From an uncultured Bacteroidales bacterium (GTDB taxonomy: Bacteria > Bacteroidota > Bacteroidia > Bacteroidales > Bacteroidaceae): a DNA stretch of 32,365 nucleotides. Position numbers and translations under genes: made by a program. Below are positions 8,260 through 16,901 of this stretch, one piece after another (within the stretch, counting starts at the first letter, position 1; each line of letters starts with the position of its first letter). The stretch covers positions 1 through 32,365 of the forward strand of contig CACYMI010000021.1 of the NCBI GenBank assembly GCA_902775385.1, written 5' to 3'. Below the pieces are notes generated by a model that was not told where the DNA came from, ran no database searches, and saw only the letters and a program-made list of their open reading frames with translations.

Positions 8260-9309
8260 TTATTTACGGTTCAGAGGAAGAACGCAGTTATGCCTGATAA
8301 GCATGGTGCCGTCATAGGAAAGAGTCTCGGCCTCGGCCAGCCCTTCATTCCTGCCCGGTGTCTGGTTGCGGAGTGCAGACAGCATTTCCGTTACGGATGT
8401 CTTTCTCAGATCAAAACGCATATAGGTGACCCCGTACTCTCTCCTAATGGGAAACAGCTTCTGAAACACTCTGATGAGCATATCCAGCATGGCTCTGAGA
8501 ATAACAACCATACGGATAACGTAACTGACAAGCCAGTATCTCCTTCTGTAATGTTTGTTGAAGAAAATCAGCATTGCCTGGTAGAATATGTGTACATAAC
8601 GGAAGCTGCTCTTCTGGGTGCTTTCGCCCTTGTAATGCAATATATAATAAGGCAGATAGTAATTTTGCCAGCCAGCCTTGAGCAGACGATAGCTCAGGTC
8701 TATATCCTCGCCGTACATAAAGAAGTCCTCGTCAAGCAAGCCTGTCTCGTCCAGTGCCTTGCGCCTGAGCATATTGAAAGCTCCGGATATTACCTCGATG
8801 GGATTGGCTTCGTCCTCATCCAGATACTTCATGTAATATCGTCCGAAGATGTGACTCCTGGGGAAAAGCCTGGCCAGTCCTGTCATTTTGCAGAAACTGG
8901 TAAAGGGGGTGGGAAGGCCGCGTCTGCTTTCAGAGGCGAAAGTGCCGTTAGCGTTCAGCATTCTGACACCTGTAGCCCCAATCTCGGGATGGGCGTCAAG
9001 AAATTCCACGCATCCCTTCAGGGTGTCTTCTGCCACGATGGTATCGGGATTCAGCAACAGCACATATTCGCCTGCGCACATGCGGATGGCCTGATTATTG
9101 GCACGTGAGAAGCCTACATTCTCAGCATTACTGATATAATGTACATCAGGAAAGATGTTCTGAAGATATGCGACGGTACCGTCCGATGATGCGTTATCAA
9201 CCACCCAGATATCAGAGCCCATACCTTCTGAGGCCTTCACTACGCTTCTGATACATTGCTCCAGATGGAACTTCACATTATAACTGACTATGATAACGCT
9301 TAGTTTCAT
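8260..9309 (-). CDS. Family 2 glycosyltransferase (WbbL-like)
   Basis: 349 residues. The N-terminal GT-A domain begins MKLSVIIVSYNVKFHLEQC, with VVDNASSDGT (36-45) for the nucleotide, NVGFSRANNQA (64-74) and VLLLNPDTIV (83-92), where NPDT stands in for the metal-binding DxD, as in rhamnosyltransferase-like WbbL proteins. ISGAFNMLRRKA and FFMYGEDIDLSYRL complete the acceptor side. A hydrophobic/amphipathic helix near 258-287 probably touches the membrane. The likely role is adding a sugar (often rhamnose in this group) to an envelope glycan; the sugar is not determined by sequence. Spacing is 10 nt to the upstream small membrane protein gene and 12 nt to the acetyltransferase, so it is in the operon. 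Confidence 0.92.
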   Translation of the reverse strand: MKLSVIIVSYNVKFHLEQCIRSVVKASEGMGSDIWVVDNASSDGTVAYLQNIFPDVHYISNAENVGFSRANNQAIRMCAGEYVLLLNPDTIVAEDTLKGCVEFLDAHPEIGATGVRMLNANGTFASESRRGLPTPFTSFCKMTGLARLFPRSHIFGRYYMKYLDEDEANPIEVISGAFNMLRRKALDETGLLDEDFFMYGEDIDLSYRLLKAGWQNYYLPYYILHYKGESTQKSSFRYVHIFYQAMLIFFNKHYRRRYWLVSYVIRMVVILRAMLDMLIRVFQKLFPIRREYGVTYMRFDLRKTSVTEMLSALRNQTPGRNEGLAEAETLSYDGTMLIRHNCVLPLNRK

Positions 9310-9319
9310 TCTTTATAAT

Positions 9320-9667
9320 TTAATCTTCTGTAGCAGGCCAGATAAACATATATGCTACGGCCAGAACAGCCAGCAAGTACAGCAGGTTAGCATCGTAGAA
9401 GAAATAATAGTCCAGCAAGACCATATTCACACCACTCATCACCAGGGCCATTCTCAGGATGGGATTCAGCTGCTTCTTCTTAATGACCAGGAATGCTGAC
9501 ACTATAACAGAAAGGGCAGTTACCATACCAAATATATACTGGAACTGAGCCTGATCCTCCAATCCCGCCATAAGGGGCCCTATGCGGTCTGTCAGGAATT
9601 CCAATCCTAATGCTACCAGCAGTTCAAATACAATAAATAGGAAAAAACAAATCTTTCTCTTGTTCAT
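9320..9667 (-). CDS. Small multi-pass membrane protein of unknown function
   Basis: 115 residues, mostly hydrophobic. Likely membrane segments at about 5-24, 44-62, 71-86 and 93-110, with a KKKQ cluster between the second and third that would sit in the cytoplasm by the positive-inside rule. No motif or family is recognised. It lies between recR (17 nt) and the glycosyltransferase (10 nt) in the same operon, so a link to the envelope glycosyltransferase is possible but not shown. Confidence 0.75.
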   Translation of the reverse strand: MNKRKICFFLFIVFELLVALGLEFLTDRIGPLMAGLEDQAQFQYIFGMVTALSVIVSAFLVIKKKQLNPILRMALVMSGVNMVLLDYYFFYDANLLYLLAVLAVAYMFIWPATED

Positions 9668-9684
9668 ATTTCGTTCAATGTCAA

Positions 9685-10299
9685 TTACATCTTAAAAGGT
9701 GTTCTTCCGGCAAGGGCACGTCCCAAGGTTACCTCATCGGTGTACTGCAACTCGTCATTCTGGGCTACCCCGCGGGCTATTACCGTAATTCTCACACCTG
9801 TGTCCTGCAGTTTCCTGTAGATGTAGAAATTGGTGGTGTCACCCTCCATCGTAGGACTTAAGGCCAGTATCACCTCACTGATACCGCCCTGTTGTACACG
9901 TTCTACCAGGGAACTTATCTCCAGGTCAGCCGGCCCTACCCCATCCATGGGACTGATGATACCACCCAGTACATGGTACACACCTTTATACTGCAGCGTC
10001 CCCTCGATGGCCATTACATCACGAACATTCTCCACTACACAGATAGTGGACTTGTCACGCGATGTGTTTCCGCAAATCTCACAGATGTCTGTATCGCTGA
10101 TGTTGTGACAGACCTTGCAATAGCCGATATGGTGACGCAGTTCTTTAATACTGTCTGCCAAGGAATCAACTTCCGCCACATCCTGTCTCAGCAGATGAAG
10201 GGCCAACCGCAATGCGGTCTTGGAACCGATACCGGGAAGACGGCTGATCTCCGTAACAGCCTTCTGTAACAGTGCGGATGGGTACTGACTGTGGTTCAT
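9685..10299 (-). CDS. recR: Recombination mediator protein RecR
   Basis: 204 residues, standard RecR length. RecR acts with RecF and RecO to load RecA on gapped single-stranded DNA. Seen in order: a helix-hairpin-helix region [20 protein letters not shown] (about 17-36), a zinc finger with Cys61, 64, 73 and 76, and a Toprim domain ([17 protein letters not shown], then [12 protein letters not shown]), ending in the conserved [15 protein letters not shown] chose the ATG at 10299 (MNHSQYPS), matching the family start; an upstream TTG at 10305 would add only two residues. The gene follows hisB by 20 nt and is probably expressed from the his promoter. Confidence 0.97.
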   Translation of the reverse strand: MNHSQYPSALLQKAVTEISRLPGIGSKTALRLALHLLRQDVAEVDSLADSIKELRHHIGYCKVCHNISDTDICEICGNTSRDKSTICVVENVRDVMAIEGTLQYKGVYHVLGGIISPMDGVGPADLEISSLVERVQQGGISEVILALSPTMEGDTTNFYIYRKLQDTGVRITVIARGVAQNDELQYTDEVTLGRALAGRTPFKM

Positions 10300-10320
10300 G
10301 CTCAATGTTCAACGCTCAAT
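10300..10320 (-). repeat. Three heptamer repeats in the hisB-recR spacer
   Basis: Minus-strand units ATTGAGC, GTTGAAC, ATTGAGC lie in tandem directly before the recR ATG and reach the hisB stop. The TTGA core and the 7-nt period recall the longer heptamer array at 31131-31182. Confidence 0.6.
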
Positions 10321-11396
10321 TACAGCACACCTTTACTGGAGGGCAGGTGGAAGTGGCTCACGTCTCTTCTTACCGCCATACGCAGACTACGGGCCAAAGC
10401 CTTGAATATACCCTCTATCTTATGATGTTCGTTCTCACCCTCCGCCTTGATGTTCAGATTCATGCGGGCGCTGTCCGACAGGCTCTTGAAGAAATGCAGG
10501 AACATCTCAGTAGGCATCTCGCCCACCTTCTCGCGCTTGAATTCAGCATCCCATACCAACCAGGGGCGGCCGCCGAAGTCAAGGGCTACCTGACACAGAC
10601 AATCATCCATGGGCAGGCAATAGCCGTAACGTTCTATGCCGCGCTTGTCGCCCAGGGCCTTCAGGATACACTCTCCCAAGGCCAGCGCTGTGTCCTCGAT
10701 GGTATGATGCTCATCCACCTGCAAGTCACCCTTACAACGGATATACAGGTCAATCATTCCGTGCTTGGCAATCTGTTCCAGCATGTGGTCAAAGAATCCC
10801 AGTCCGGTCTGGATATCACTCTTTCCGTTTCCGTCCAGATTCACGCGTATGGTAATGTCTGTCTCCTTAGTAGTGCGTACCACCTCGGCTGTACGCTCGC
10901 CGGCAAAGAGCAGTTCGGTTATCTTCTCCCAGTTCATGTCCTCACCTAAGATAAGGCTCTTACATCCGAGGTTCACGGCCAGCTGGGCATCCGTCTGACG
11001 GTCACCGATAACCCAGGACTCTGCCAGGTTGTATTCACCTGTCATATACTGCTTCAGCATACCTGTGCCAGGCTTACGGGTAGGCAGATTGTCTGAGGGG
11101 AAACTCCTGTCGATATGAATGGCATCAAACTCAATACCCTCACCCTTCAGGATATCCAGCATCAGATTCTGTGTAGGCCAGAAATCATTCTCAGGATAGC
11201 TGTCTGTTCCTAAGCCGTCCTGGTTGCTTACCATCACAAACTCATAGTCAGTATGCTGACGCAGAAACTTCAGTGCGCCTATCACACCGGGCACAAACCG
11301 GAATTTCTCATAGCTGTCTATCTGTTCATCCGCGGGCTCTACCAATATGGTTCCGTCACGGTCTATGAATAACGCTCTCTTTAATTTTGAATCCAT
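10320..11396 (-). CDS. hisB: Bifunctional histidinol-phosphatase / imidazoleglycerol-phosphate dehydratase
   Basis: 358-residue fusion catalysing two steps of histidine synthesis. Residues 1-165 are a HAD phosphatase: nucleophile motif FIDRDGT (Asp12, Asp14), [17 protein letters not shown] and GDRQTDAQ. Residues about 172-358 are the dehydratase, with the two metal-binding repeats DEHHTIED (228-235) and ENEHHKIE (321-328). The loop where E. coli HisB has a Cys/His zinc cluster reads [15 protein letters not shown] (95-109) and has no cysteine, so the phosphatase half probably lacks that structural zinc. The start is 3 nt after the hisC stop. It is the fourth gene of the his operon. Confidence 0.97.
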   Translation of the reverse strand: MDSKLKRALFIDRDGTILVEPADEQIDSYEKFRFVPGVIGALKFLRQHTDYEFVMVSNQDGLGTDSYPENDFWPTQNLMLDILKGEGIEFDAIHIDRSFPSDNLPTRKPGTGMLKQYMTGEYNLAESWVIGDRQTDAQLAVNLGCKSLILGEDMNWEKITELLFAGERTAEVVRTTKETDITIRVNLDGNGKSDIQTGLGFFDHMLEQIAKHGMIDLYIRCKGDLQVDEHHTIEDTALALGECILKALGDKRGIERYGYCLPMDDCLCQVALDFGGRPWLVWDAEFKREKVGEMPTEMFLHFFKSLSDSARMNLNIKAEGENEHHKIEGIFKALARSLRMAVRRDVSHFHLPSSKGVL

Positions 11397-11399
11397 AAT

Positions 11400-12437
11400 C
11401 TACTTGAACTGACGCATGGCACTTAACAACTCATTGTTCTCCTGCTGCGTACCTATGGTTATGCGCAGGCAGTTTCCGCACAGCTGGACCTTGTTTCTGT
11501 TACGCACTACGATTCCCTTGCGTATCAGGTAATTGTAAACGGCATTGGCATCCGTTACTTCTACAAGGACGAAGTTGGCCTCGCTGGGATATACCTTCTT
11601 GCAGATAGGCAGTTCACTTAAGGCCGGCATCATGTGCTCGCGCTCACGCTTGATCTGCCTTACCCACTGGTCCACCTTCATCCAGTCAGCCAGCATCTGC
11701 ATGGCCTTGTCCTGCGTCAGCTTGTTTACATTATAGGGGTATTTTACCTTATTGAAGAGGCCGATAATCTCTTCACTGGCAAATGCCATACCCAGACGTA
11801 TGCTGGCACTGCCCCATGCCTTGCTGAAGGTATTCAGCACAATCATATTGGGGAAGCGGTCCATAAAGTGGCGGAAGGGCTGTAAACTGGAGAAATCAGA
11901 GTAGGCCTCATCTATTACCACGATGCCGGGAAACTCCAGTAATATGCGCTGCATCTCCTTCTTGTCCAACTCGTTACCCGTAGGGTTGTTGGGTGAGCAC
12001 AGCCAGATGACCTTGGTATGGGCATCCGTGGCATCCAGGATTTTCTGTGCCTGTAACTGGAAGTTCCCGTCAAGGAGAACAGGGCGGTAGTCCACATTAT
12101 TAATATCGGCACATACCTTATACATTCCGTAGGTAGGAGCAATGGCTACTACATTATCCCTTCCGGGTTCACAGAAAATACGGTAAACCAGGTCAATGGC
12201 CTCATCACTTCCGTTACCGAGGAAAATCTGAGACGGCCTTACTTGCTTGATGGGAGCAAGGGCCTGCTTCACGTTCTCCTGCAAAGGGTCGGGATACCTG
12301 TTCAGCGGTTCGTTATACGGGCTCTCGTTGGCATCCAGAAACACGTGCGCATTCATTCCCTTAAACTCATCGCGGGCACAACTGTAGGGTTCAAGTGCCC
12401 ATATATTCGGTCTGACTAAATCCTTCAGTTCTTTCAT
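11400..12437 (-). CDS. hisC: Histidinol-phosphate aminotransferase
   Basis: 345-residue class I/II PLP aminotransferase that transfers an amino group from glutamate to imidazole acetol phosphate. Marks seen: [12 protein letters not shown] (33-44), [11 protein letters not shown] (73-83) that holds the PLP phosphate, CSPNNPTGN (147-155), VIDEAYSDF (174-182), the Schiff-base Lys206 in [15 protein letters not shown] (202-216), and RITIG near the C-terminus. The start at 12437 sits in the second copy of a 16-bp tandem repeat, 12 nt behind the hisD stop. Confidence 0.97.
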   Translation of the reverse strand: MKELKDLVRPNIWALEPYSCARDEFKGMNAHVFLDANESPYNEPLNRYPDPLQENVKQALAPIKQVRPSQIFLGNGSDEAIDLVYRIFCEPGRDNVVAIAPTYGMYKVCADINNVDYRPVLLDGNFQLQAQKILDATDAHTKVIWLCSPNNPTGNELDKKEMQRILLEFPGIVVIDEAYSDFSSLQPFRHFMDRFPNMIVLNTFSKAWGSASIRLGMAFASEEIIGLFNKVKYPYNVNKLTQDKAMQMLADWMKVDQWVRQIKREREHMMPALSELPICKKVYPSEANFVLVEVTDANAVYNYLIRKGIVVRNRNKVQLCGNCLRITIGTQQENNELLSAMRQFK

Positions 12438-12465
12438 TTCTTCATTCTTTCATTTCTTCATTCTT
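12429..12465 (-). repeat. 16-bp tandem repeat across the hisD stop and hisC start
   Basis: On the plus strand the unit TTTCATTTCTTCATTC occurs at 12432-12447 and again at 12448-12463, and period-16 identity extends from 12429 to 12465. One copy carries the end of hisD (Met-Lys-Lys-stop), the other the hisC start codon, so the hisD tail looks like a duplicate of the hisC translation-start region. Confidence 0.85.
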
Positions 12466-13727
12466 ACCGTCATCGCATTCTTGTGAGCATCCAATCCCTC
12501 GGCTTCCGCCATCAGCTCTACGGTACGTCCAATGCTGCGGACACCCTCCTCCGTAATATGCTGGAAGGTAATCTTACGGTTGTAGCTGTCCAGGTTCACG
12601 CCGTTATAGGCTACGGCATAACCGTTAGTAGGCAGGGTGTGATTGGTTCCGCTGGCATAGTCACCGGCACTCTCGGGGGTAAGACTGCCCAGGAATACAC
12701 TTCCCGCATTTATCACCTTCTCAGAGAGTTCCATATAGTTCTTGGTTTCTATGATAAGATGCTCAGGAGCATACCGGTTGGTAACAGCCATCATCTCTGC
12801 GTCATCATGAACCAGGATAATCTTACTGTGTTCCAATGCCTGAGCAGCAATCTCGTTACGGGGCAAGAGAGCCAGCTGGCGCTCTACCTCCTGCTGAATA
12901 TTTCCGATAATCTGCTCGCTCTTAGTTACCAGCAGCACCTGGCTGTCCACACCATGCTCAGCCTGGCTCAGCAGGTCGGCAGCCACGAAGACCGGATTCG
13001 AGGTCTCGTCGGCCAGCACCTCCACCTCGCTGGGGCCGGCAGGCATATCAATAGCCACATCATGCAGGCTCACCTGCTGCTTGGCACACATAACGAACTG
13101 GTTGCCCGGACCGAATATCTTATATACCTTAGGAACGGATTCCGTACCGTAGGCCATGGCACCGATAGCCTGCACACCGCCGATCTTGAAGATACGATTC
13201 ACACCGGCTATACGTGCGGCCACCAGAATGGCGGGATTAACCTTACCGTCACGGGCAGGAGGCGTACATAACACAATCTCCTCACATCCGGCAATCTTGG
13301 CGGGTGAGGCCAGCATCAGCACGGTACTGAACAAGGGAGCTGTACCACCGGGAATGTATAGGCCTACCTTCTGGATGGGTACCGACTTCTGCCAGCACTC
13401 CACACCATCGGTTACCTGAACATGCTCTGCCTGGAATTTCTGCGAGGCATGGAACTTCCGGATATTCTGATGCGCCTGTTCCAGGGCAGCCTTCAGCTCG
13501 GCATCCACCAAGTCTTCCGCCTCCTGAATCTCAGCTTCTGTTACAGCGAGTTCCAGCAAGCTTACATGGTCAAACTTCTCCTCATACTCCTTTACTGCCA
13601 CATCACCCTTAGCCTTAATGTCTGCCAGTACGGCAGCCACCGTGGCATTCAGCTGGCCAGCATCACGCACAGGGCGTTTCAGCAATTCCTGCAGCTCCTC
13701 CTGAGTAGGGTATTTATAGATTTTCAT
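12450..13727 (-). CDS. hisD: Histidinol dehydrogenase
   Basis: 425-residue zinc enzyme that oxidises L-histidinol to L-histidine with two NAD+, the last step of the pathway. Conserved blocks: YIPGGTAPLFSTVLMLA (124-140), FGPGNQFV (205-212), MPAGPSEVEVLAD (228-240), LLSQAEHGVDSQ (252-263, zinc-binding Gln/His), RYAPEHLI (318-325, catalytic Glu-His) and GTNHTLPTNG. Length is normal. Its ATG shares one base with the hisG stop (TAATG), a sign of translational coupling. The last codons lie in the tandem repeat at the hisC junction. Confidence 0.98.
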   Translation of the reverse strand: MKIYKYPTQEELQELLKRPVRDAGQLNATVAAVLADIKAKGDVAVKEYEEKFDHVSLLELAVTEAEIQEAEDLVDAELKAALEQAHQNIRKFHASQKFQAEHVQVTDGVECWQKSVPIQKVGLYIPGGTAPLFSTVLMLASPAKIAGCEEIVLCTPPARDGKVNPAILVAARIAGVNRIFKIGGVQAIGAMAYGTESVPKVYKIFGPGNQFVMCAKQQVSLHDVAIDMPAGPSEVEVLADETSNPVFVAADLLSQAEHGVDSQVLLVTKSEQIIGNIQQEVERQLALLPRNEIAAQALEHSKIILVHDDAEMMAVTNRYAPEHLIIETKNYMELSEKVINAGSVFLGSLTPESAGDYASGTNHTLPTNGYAVAYNGVNLDSYNRKITFQHITEEGVRSIGRTVELMAEAEGLDAHKNAMTVRMKK

Positions 13728-14578
13728 TACAGTATCATTTTCTCAATGGGAACTACCAGAATACCCTGGGCGCCTAAGTCTTTCAGCTGACGGATAATCT
13801 CCCAGAAACGCTTCTCGTCTATGACAGTATGAACACTGCTCCAGCCTTCCGTTGCCAGAGGCATCACTGTGGGGCTCTTGGCTCCGGGCAGGATATCAAC
13901 CACCTCCTTCACCTTGTCAGTGGGGACATTCATCAGCACATACTTCTTGTCCTCGGCATTCTTGACAGCCTCGATACGGAAGAGCAGCTCATCCAGGACA
14001 GCCTTCTTCTCATCGGTCATATCCTTATTACCGATGAGCAGGGCCTCGCTCCTCATCACCACTTCCACCTCGGTGAGATTGTTGCTTACAAGGGTGCTGC
14101 CGCTGCTTACGATATCAAAGATGGCGTCAGCCAGTCCGATGCCCGGACTGATCTCCACAGAACCGGTAATGACATGAATATCGGCGGCAATGTGATTCTT
14201 CTGCATGAAACGGCGCAGAATACCAGGATATGAGGTAGCGATCTTCTTACCCTCGAACCACTTCAGGCCCGGATAGTTCACAGCCTTGGGAATAGCCAGG
14301 GACAGACGGCACTTGCTGAAGCCCAGCGGACGGATAACCACAGCATCCTCCTGACGCTCCTCGTATTCGTTCTGACCTACGATTCCCAGATCGGCAACAC
14401 CCGTTGCCACACTCTGCGGTATGTCATCGTCACGTAAATACAGAATCTCAACGGGAAAGTTACTACTCTGGACCAGCAACGTACGCTTGCTGCTGCTCAC
14501 CTTAATGCCTGCCTCTGCCAGCAACGCCATTGTATCCTCAAAAAGCCTGCCTTTTGACTGTACTGCTATTCTTAACAT
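13727..14578 (-). CDS. hisG: ATP phosphoribosyltransferase, long form
   Basis: 283-residue first enzyme of histidine synthesis, joining ATP and PRPP; in the long form it is feedback-inhibited by histidine. The catalytic part has MLRIAVQSKGRLFED, GVADLGIVGQNEYEE, KKIATSYPGI and the PRPP loop IFDIVSSGSTLVSNN. The C-terminal region from about 210 to 283 (ending GILVVPIEKMIL) is the ACT-like regulatory domain of HisGL, so no HisZ partner is expected. It heads the operon; a near-consensus promoter lies just upstream. I saw no histidine-rich leader peptide in the short leader. Confidence 0.97.
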   Translation of the reverse strand: MLRIAVQSKGRLFEDTMALLAEAGIKVSSSKRTLLVQSSNFPVEILYLRDDDIPQSVATGVADLGIVGQNEYEERQEDAVVIRPLGFSKCRLSLAIPKAVNYPGLKWFEGKKIATSYPGILRRFMQKNHIAADIHVITGSVEISPGIGLADAIFDIVSSGSTLVSNNLTEVEVVMRSEALLIGNKDMTDEKKAVLDELLFRIEAVKNAEDKKYVLMNVPTDKVKEVVDILPGAKSPTVMPLATEGWSSVHTVIDEKRFWEIIRQLKDLGAQGILVVPIEKMIL

Positions 14579-14630
14579 TTTTCCTATAAAATTTGAACCT
14601 TTCTACCTTATATATATTATTATCGGGTGG

Positions 14631-14661
14631 CAAATTTACGAAAAATCAGGCGCAGGACAAA
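14631..14661 (-). promoter_or_regulatory. Promoter of the his-recR operon
   Basis: On the minus strand TTTG (14661-14658), a 19-nt spacer, then TAAATTTG (14638-14631): a full match to the Bacteroidetes sigma-ABfr-type promoter TTTG-N19-21-TANNTTTG. Transcription would start near 14625, about 47 nt before the hisG ATG. Confidence 0.8.
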
Positions 14662-14757
14662 GGAAATCATTCTTTTTTATGCCAAGAAAAAGCAAATTCG
14701 GGAGAACCGCCTGCAAGGACCGGACAAGAGAACCGGAAAAAAAGAACGATTATATAT

Positions 14758-14791
14758 AAAAAACAATGGAGACGTAACCGCCTCCACTGTT
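14758..14791 (-). terminator. Intrinsic terminator behind rubredoxin
   Basis: On the minus strand a 10-bp stem AACAGTGGAG / CTCCATTGTT (one G-T pair) with a 10-nt loop is followed by a T run. The plus-strand arms are 14762-14771 and 14782-14791. It begins 7 nt after the rubredoxin stop codon and separates that gene from the his operon. Confidence 0.75.
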
Positions 14792-14798
14792 CATAAAT

Positions 14799-14957
14799 CT
14801 ATGCCTCGCTGAACTGATCCTTGCCTACACTGCAGAGCGGGCAAACCCAATCTTCAGGCAGATCTTCAAAGGCAGTTCCTGCAGGAATACCATTCTCGGG
14901 GTCTCCAACTTCCGGGTCATACTCATAACCGCAGACATCACAAACGTACTTTTTCAT
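14799..14957 (-). CDS. Rubredoxin
   Basis: 52-residue one-iron electron carrier. Both iron-binding pairs are present: Cys6-x2-Cys9 ([12 protein letters not shown]) and Cys39-x2-Cys42 ([14 protein letters not shown]), with the usual [12 protein letters not shown] between them. The start MKKYVCDVC at 14957 is chosen because the open frame upstream overlaps the promoter and rubredoxins start here. It is monocistronic, with its own promoter and terminator. In anaerobes rubredoxin commonly feeds electrons to oxygen- or peroxide-reducing enzymes such as rubrerythrin; no such partner is in the window. Confidence 0.96.
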   Translation of the reverse strand: MKKYVCDVCGYEYDPEVGDPENGIPAGTAFEDLPEDWVCPLCSVGKDQFSEA

Positions 14958-15004
14958 GTTCTTTTCGTTTTTGAGGTTTAACTGAAAAATAAAAACTTCC
15001 GTTG

Positions 15005-15036
15005 CAAAGATAATGCGTTTGCCTGAAACCTCCAAA
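15005..15036 (-). promoter_or_regulatory. Rubredoxin promoter
   Basis: On the minus strand TTTG (15036-15033), a 20-nt spacer, then TATCTTTG (15012-15005), a full match to the Bacteroidetes promoter. The rubredoxin ATG is 47 nt beyond the -7 box, which also rules out the longer reading frame as the gene start. Confidence 0.8.
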
Positions 15037-15097
15037 TTTTAGAACCCACTTTTTACATTTACGTATGCTTATGTTCAGCGAAGAACGGCCGGAGATG

Positions 15098-16438
15098 TCA
15101 GACAATACCCTGTGCCATCATCGCCCTGGCCACTTTCATGAAACCGGCCACATTGGCGCCCTTGACATAATTAATATAACCGTCAGGCTGAGTACCGTAC
15201 TTACAACACTGCGAGTGTATGCCATGCATAATCTCGTGCAGGCGCTTGTCCACATCAGCCGCACTCCATGACAGGTGCATGGCATTCTGGCTCATCTCCA
15301 GTCCGCTGGTAGCCACACCACCCGCATTCACAGCCTTACCCGGAGCATACAGGATGCGGTTCTTCAGGAAGAGGTCAATGGCATCGGGGGTGCATCCCAT
15401 ATTGCTGATTTCGCCCACACAGAGTACCTTGTTGGCAATCAGCTGTTCGGCATCCTCGGCATTCAGCTCGTTCTGCGTAGCACAGGGCAGTGCAATGTCC
15501 ACCTTCACCTCCCAAGGCTTCTTGCCAGGATAGAAAGTAGCACCGGGGAACTCATCGGCATACGGAGCCACAATATCGTTACCGCTGGCACGCAGTTCCA
15601 GCATATAGTCAATCTTACTGCCCTCTATACCATCGGGATCATATACATAACCGTCAGGACCGCTGATAGTGACAACCTTGGCCCCCAGCTCAGCAGCCTT
15701 GGTGGCAGCGCCCCAGGCTACATTGCCGAAGCCGCTGATGGCAACAGTCTTACCCTTAATGTCATGCCCTGCCGTCTGCAGCATCTCATTTACAAAATAG
15801 AGACCGCCAAAGCCTGTTGCCTCGGGCCTGATCAGAGAACCGCCAAAGTCAAGCCCCTTGCCCGTAAGCACACCGCTGAAGTCACGCGTCAGCTTCTTGT
15901 ACTGCCCAAAGAGGTAGCCCACCTCACGCGCTCCCACACCGATATCGCCTGCCGGAACATCAATCTCGGGACCGATATAACGGTACAGCTCATTCATAAA
16001 AGCCTGGCAGAAACGCTCAATCTCAGCATCGCTCTTTCCGCGTGGGGAGAAGTCAGAACCACCCTTACCGCCGCCCATGGGCAATGTGGTAAGTGCGTTC
16101 TTGAAGGTCTGCTCGAAGCCCAGGAACTTCAGGATACTCAGATTAACAGAGGCATGGAAACGTAATCCGCCTTTATAGGGACCAATAGCACTGTTAAACT
16201 GCACCCGGTAACCCAGGTTCACCTGCACCTGCCCCTTATCATCTACCCAGGGAACACGGAAAGTAATAATACGCTCAGGCTCTACCAGACGCTCCAAAAG
16301 CGCCTTACGCTCAAATTCAGGATGCTTGTCATATACATCCTTTATAAATACAAGGACCTCGCGAACAGCCTGCAAGTATTCCCTCTCGCCAGGATGACGC
16401 CTTTCCAGTTTCTGCATGAAATCATTAATGTCTAACAT
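15098..16438 (-). CDS. gdhA: NADP-type glutamate dehydrogenase
   Basis: 446-residue hexameric glutamate dehydrogenase, normal length for the NADP-dependent biosynthetic class. It interconverts 2-oxoglutarate plus ammonia and glutamate. Motifs: YKGGLRFHASVNLSILKFLG (substrate site), FEQTFKNALTTLPMGGGKGG with the catalytic lysine, DVPAGDIGVGAREVGYLFGQ, and the nucleotide-binding loop AISGFGNVAWGAATKAAELG in the Rossmann domain. The C-terminal ANVAGFMKVARAMMAQGIV is typical. It is a single-gene unit with a -7 box upstream; cofactor preference is inferred from the subfamily rather than proven by a residue. Confidence 0.97.
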   Translation of the reverse strand: MLDINDFMQKLERRHPGEREYLQAVREVLVFIKDVYDKHPEFERKALLERLVEPERIITFRVPWVDDKGQVQVNLGYRVQFNSAIGPYKGGLRFHASVNLSILKFLGFEQTFKNALTTLPMGGGKGGSDFSPRGKSDAEIERFCQAFMNELYRYIGPEIDVPAGDIGVGAREVGYLFGQYKKLTRDFSGVLTGKGLDFGGSLIRPEATGFGGLYFVNEMLQTAGHDIKGKTVAISGFGNVAWGAATKAAELGAKVVTISGPDGYVYDPDGIEGSKIDYMLELRASGNDIVAPYADEFPGATFYPGKKPWEVKVDIALPCATQNELNAEDAEQLIANKVLCVGEISNMGCTPDAIDLFLKNRILYAPGKAVNAGGVATSGLEMSQNAMHLSWSAADVDKRLHEIMHGIHSQCCKYGTQPDGYINYVKGANVAGFMKVARAMMAQGIV

Positions 16439-16491
16439 AATGTGATATCAGTTTATTGGTTTAATAGTTTATGTAGCTGATTTGCTTAACA

Positions 16492-16499
16492 CAAAGATA
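16492..16499 (-). promoter_or_regulatory. -7 box upstream of gdhA
   Basis: TATCTTTG on the minus strand, 53 nt before the gdhA start codon. No TTTG at the usual distance upstream, so the -33 half is weak. Confidence 0.5.
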
Positions 16500-16652
16500 T
16501 AAAACATTATGCCCACATATATCAGACAACAGTGAATAATTATGCGGAATACTGTCATTTTGTAAAGTGCAGATTAACAAAACAGGGGTAATAAAGCCAC
16601 AACCAGTTTACATTTTAACATCAAACCGGGATTGCGGGGAAGAATCAGGGAA

Positions 16653-16682
16653 ACAAAAAAAAGAAGCCGGTACAGCTTCTTT
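16653..16682 (-). terminator. Intrinsic terminator of the tRNA-fMet gene
   Basis: Directly behind the tRNA on the minus strand: perfect 7-bp stem AAGAAGC / GCTTCTT with loop TGTACCG, followed by a run of eight T. The plus-strand arms are 16661-16667 and 16675-16681. Confidence 0.88.
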
Positions 16683-16683
16683 C

Positions 16684-16759
16684 TGGTTGCGGGGGTCCGA
16701 CTCGAACGGGCGACCTCCAGGTTATGAGCCTGGCGAGCTACCAACTGCTCCACCCCGCG
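16684..16759 (-). tRNA. Initiator tRNA-Met (anticodon CAT), CCA encoded
   Basis: 76-nt cloverleaf on the minus strand. Acceptor stem CGCGGGG / CCCCGCA leaves a C1-A72 mismatch, the mark of bacterial initiator tRNA recognised by methionyl-tRNA formyltransferase. Anticodon arm CCAGG-CTCATAA-CCTGG has the CAT anticodon at plus-strand 16726-16724. The stem has G30-C40 and G31-C39, but A29-T41 instead of the third G-C pair usual in E. coli initiators. The T arm GCCCG-TTCGAGT-CGGAC contains one C50-A64 mismatch. The CCA end is genomic (16686-16684). The gene has its own promoter and terminator and stands alone. Confidence 0.96.
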
Positions 16760-16779
16760 ATGTTTCTTGTTTGCGAGTG

Positions 16780-16811
16780 CAAAGGTACGCCGATTTATTG
16801 GATTGTCCAAA
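16780..16811 (-). promoter_or_regulatory. Promoter of tRNA-fMet
   Basis: On the minus strand TTTG (16811-16808), a 20-nt spacer and TACCTTTG (16787-16780), a full match to the Bacteroidetes promoter. The mature tRNA 5' end is 21 nt beyond the -7 box. Confidence 0.8.
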
Positions 16812-16901
16812 TATTTTCACGGAAAAAATGTTATTTAACATACAATGCCCCACTGACAACGGCACAAAATGTTAAATTTGTGCAAAAATACACCCTAATT
16901 A

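Noticed and set aside
14579..14661. Histidine attenuator or leader peptide before hisG
   Set aside because: The predicted leader is only about 47 nt, with no run of His codons and no paired terminator hairpins.
15275..16165. 296-codon plus-strand frame inside gdhA
   Set aside because: Fully antisense to a gene with strong family motifs, and no domain seen.
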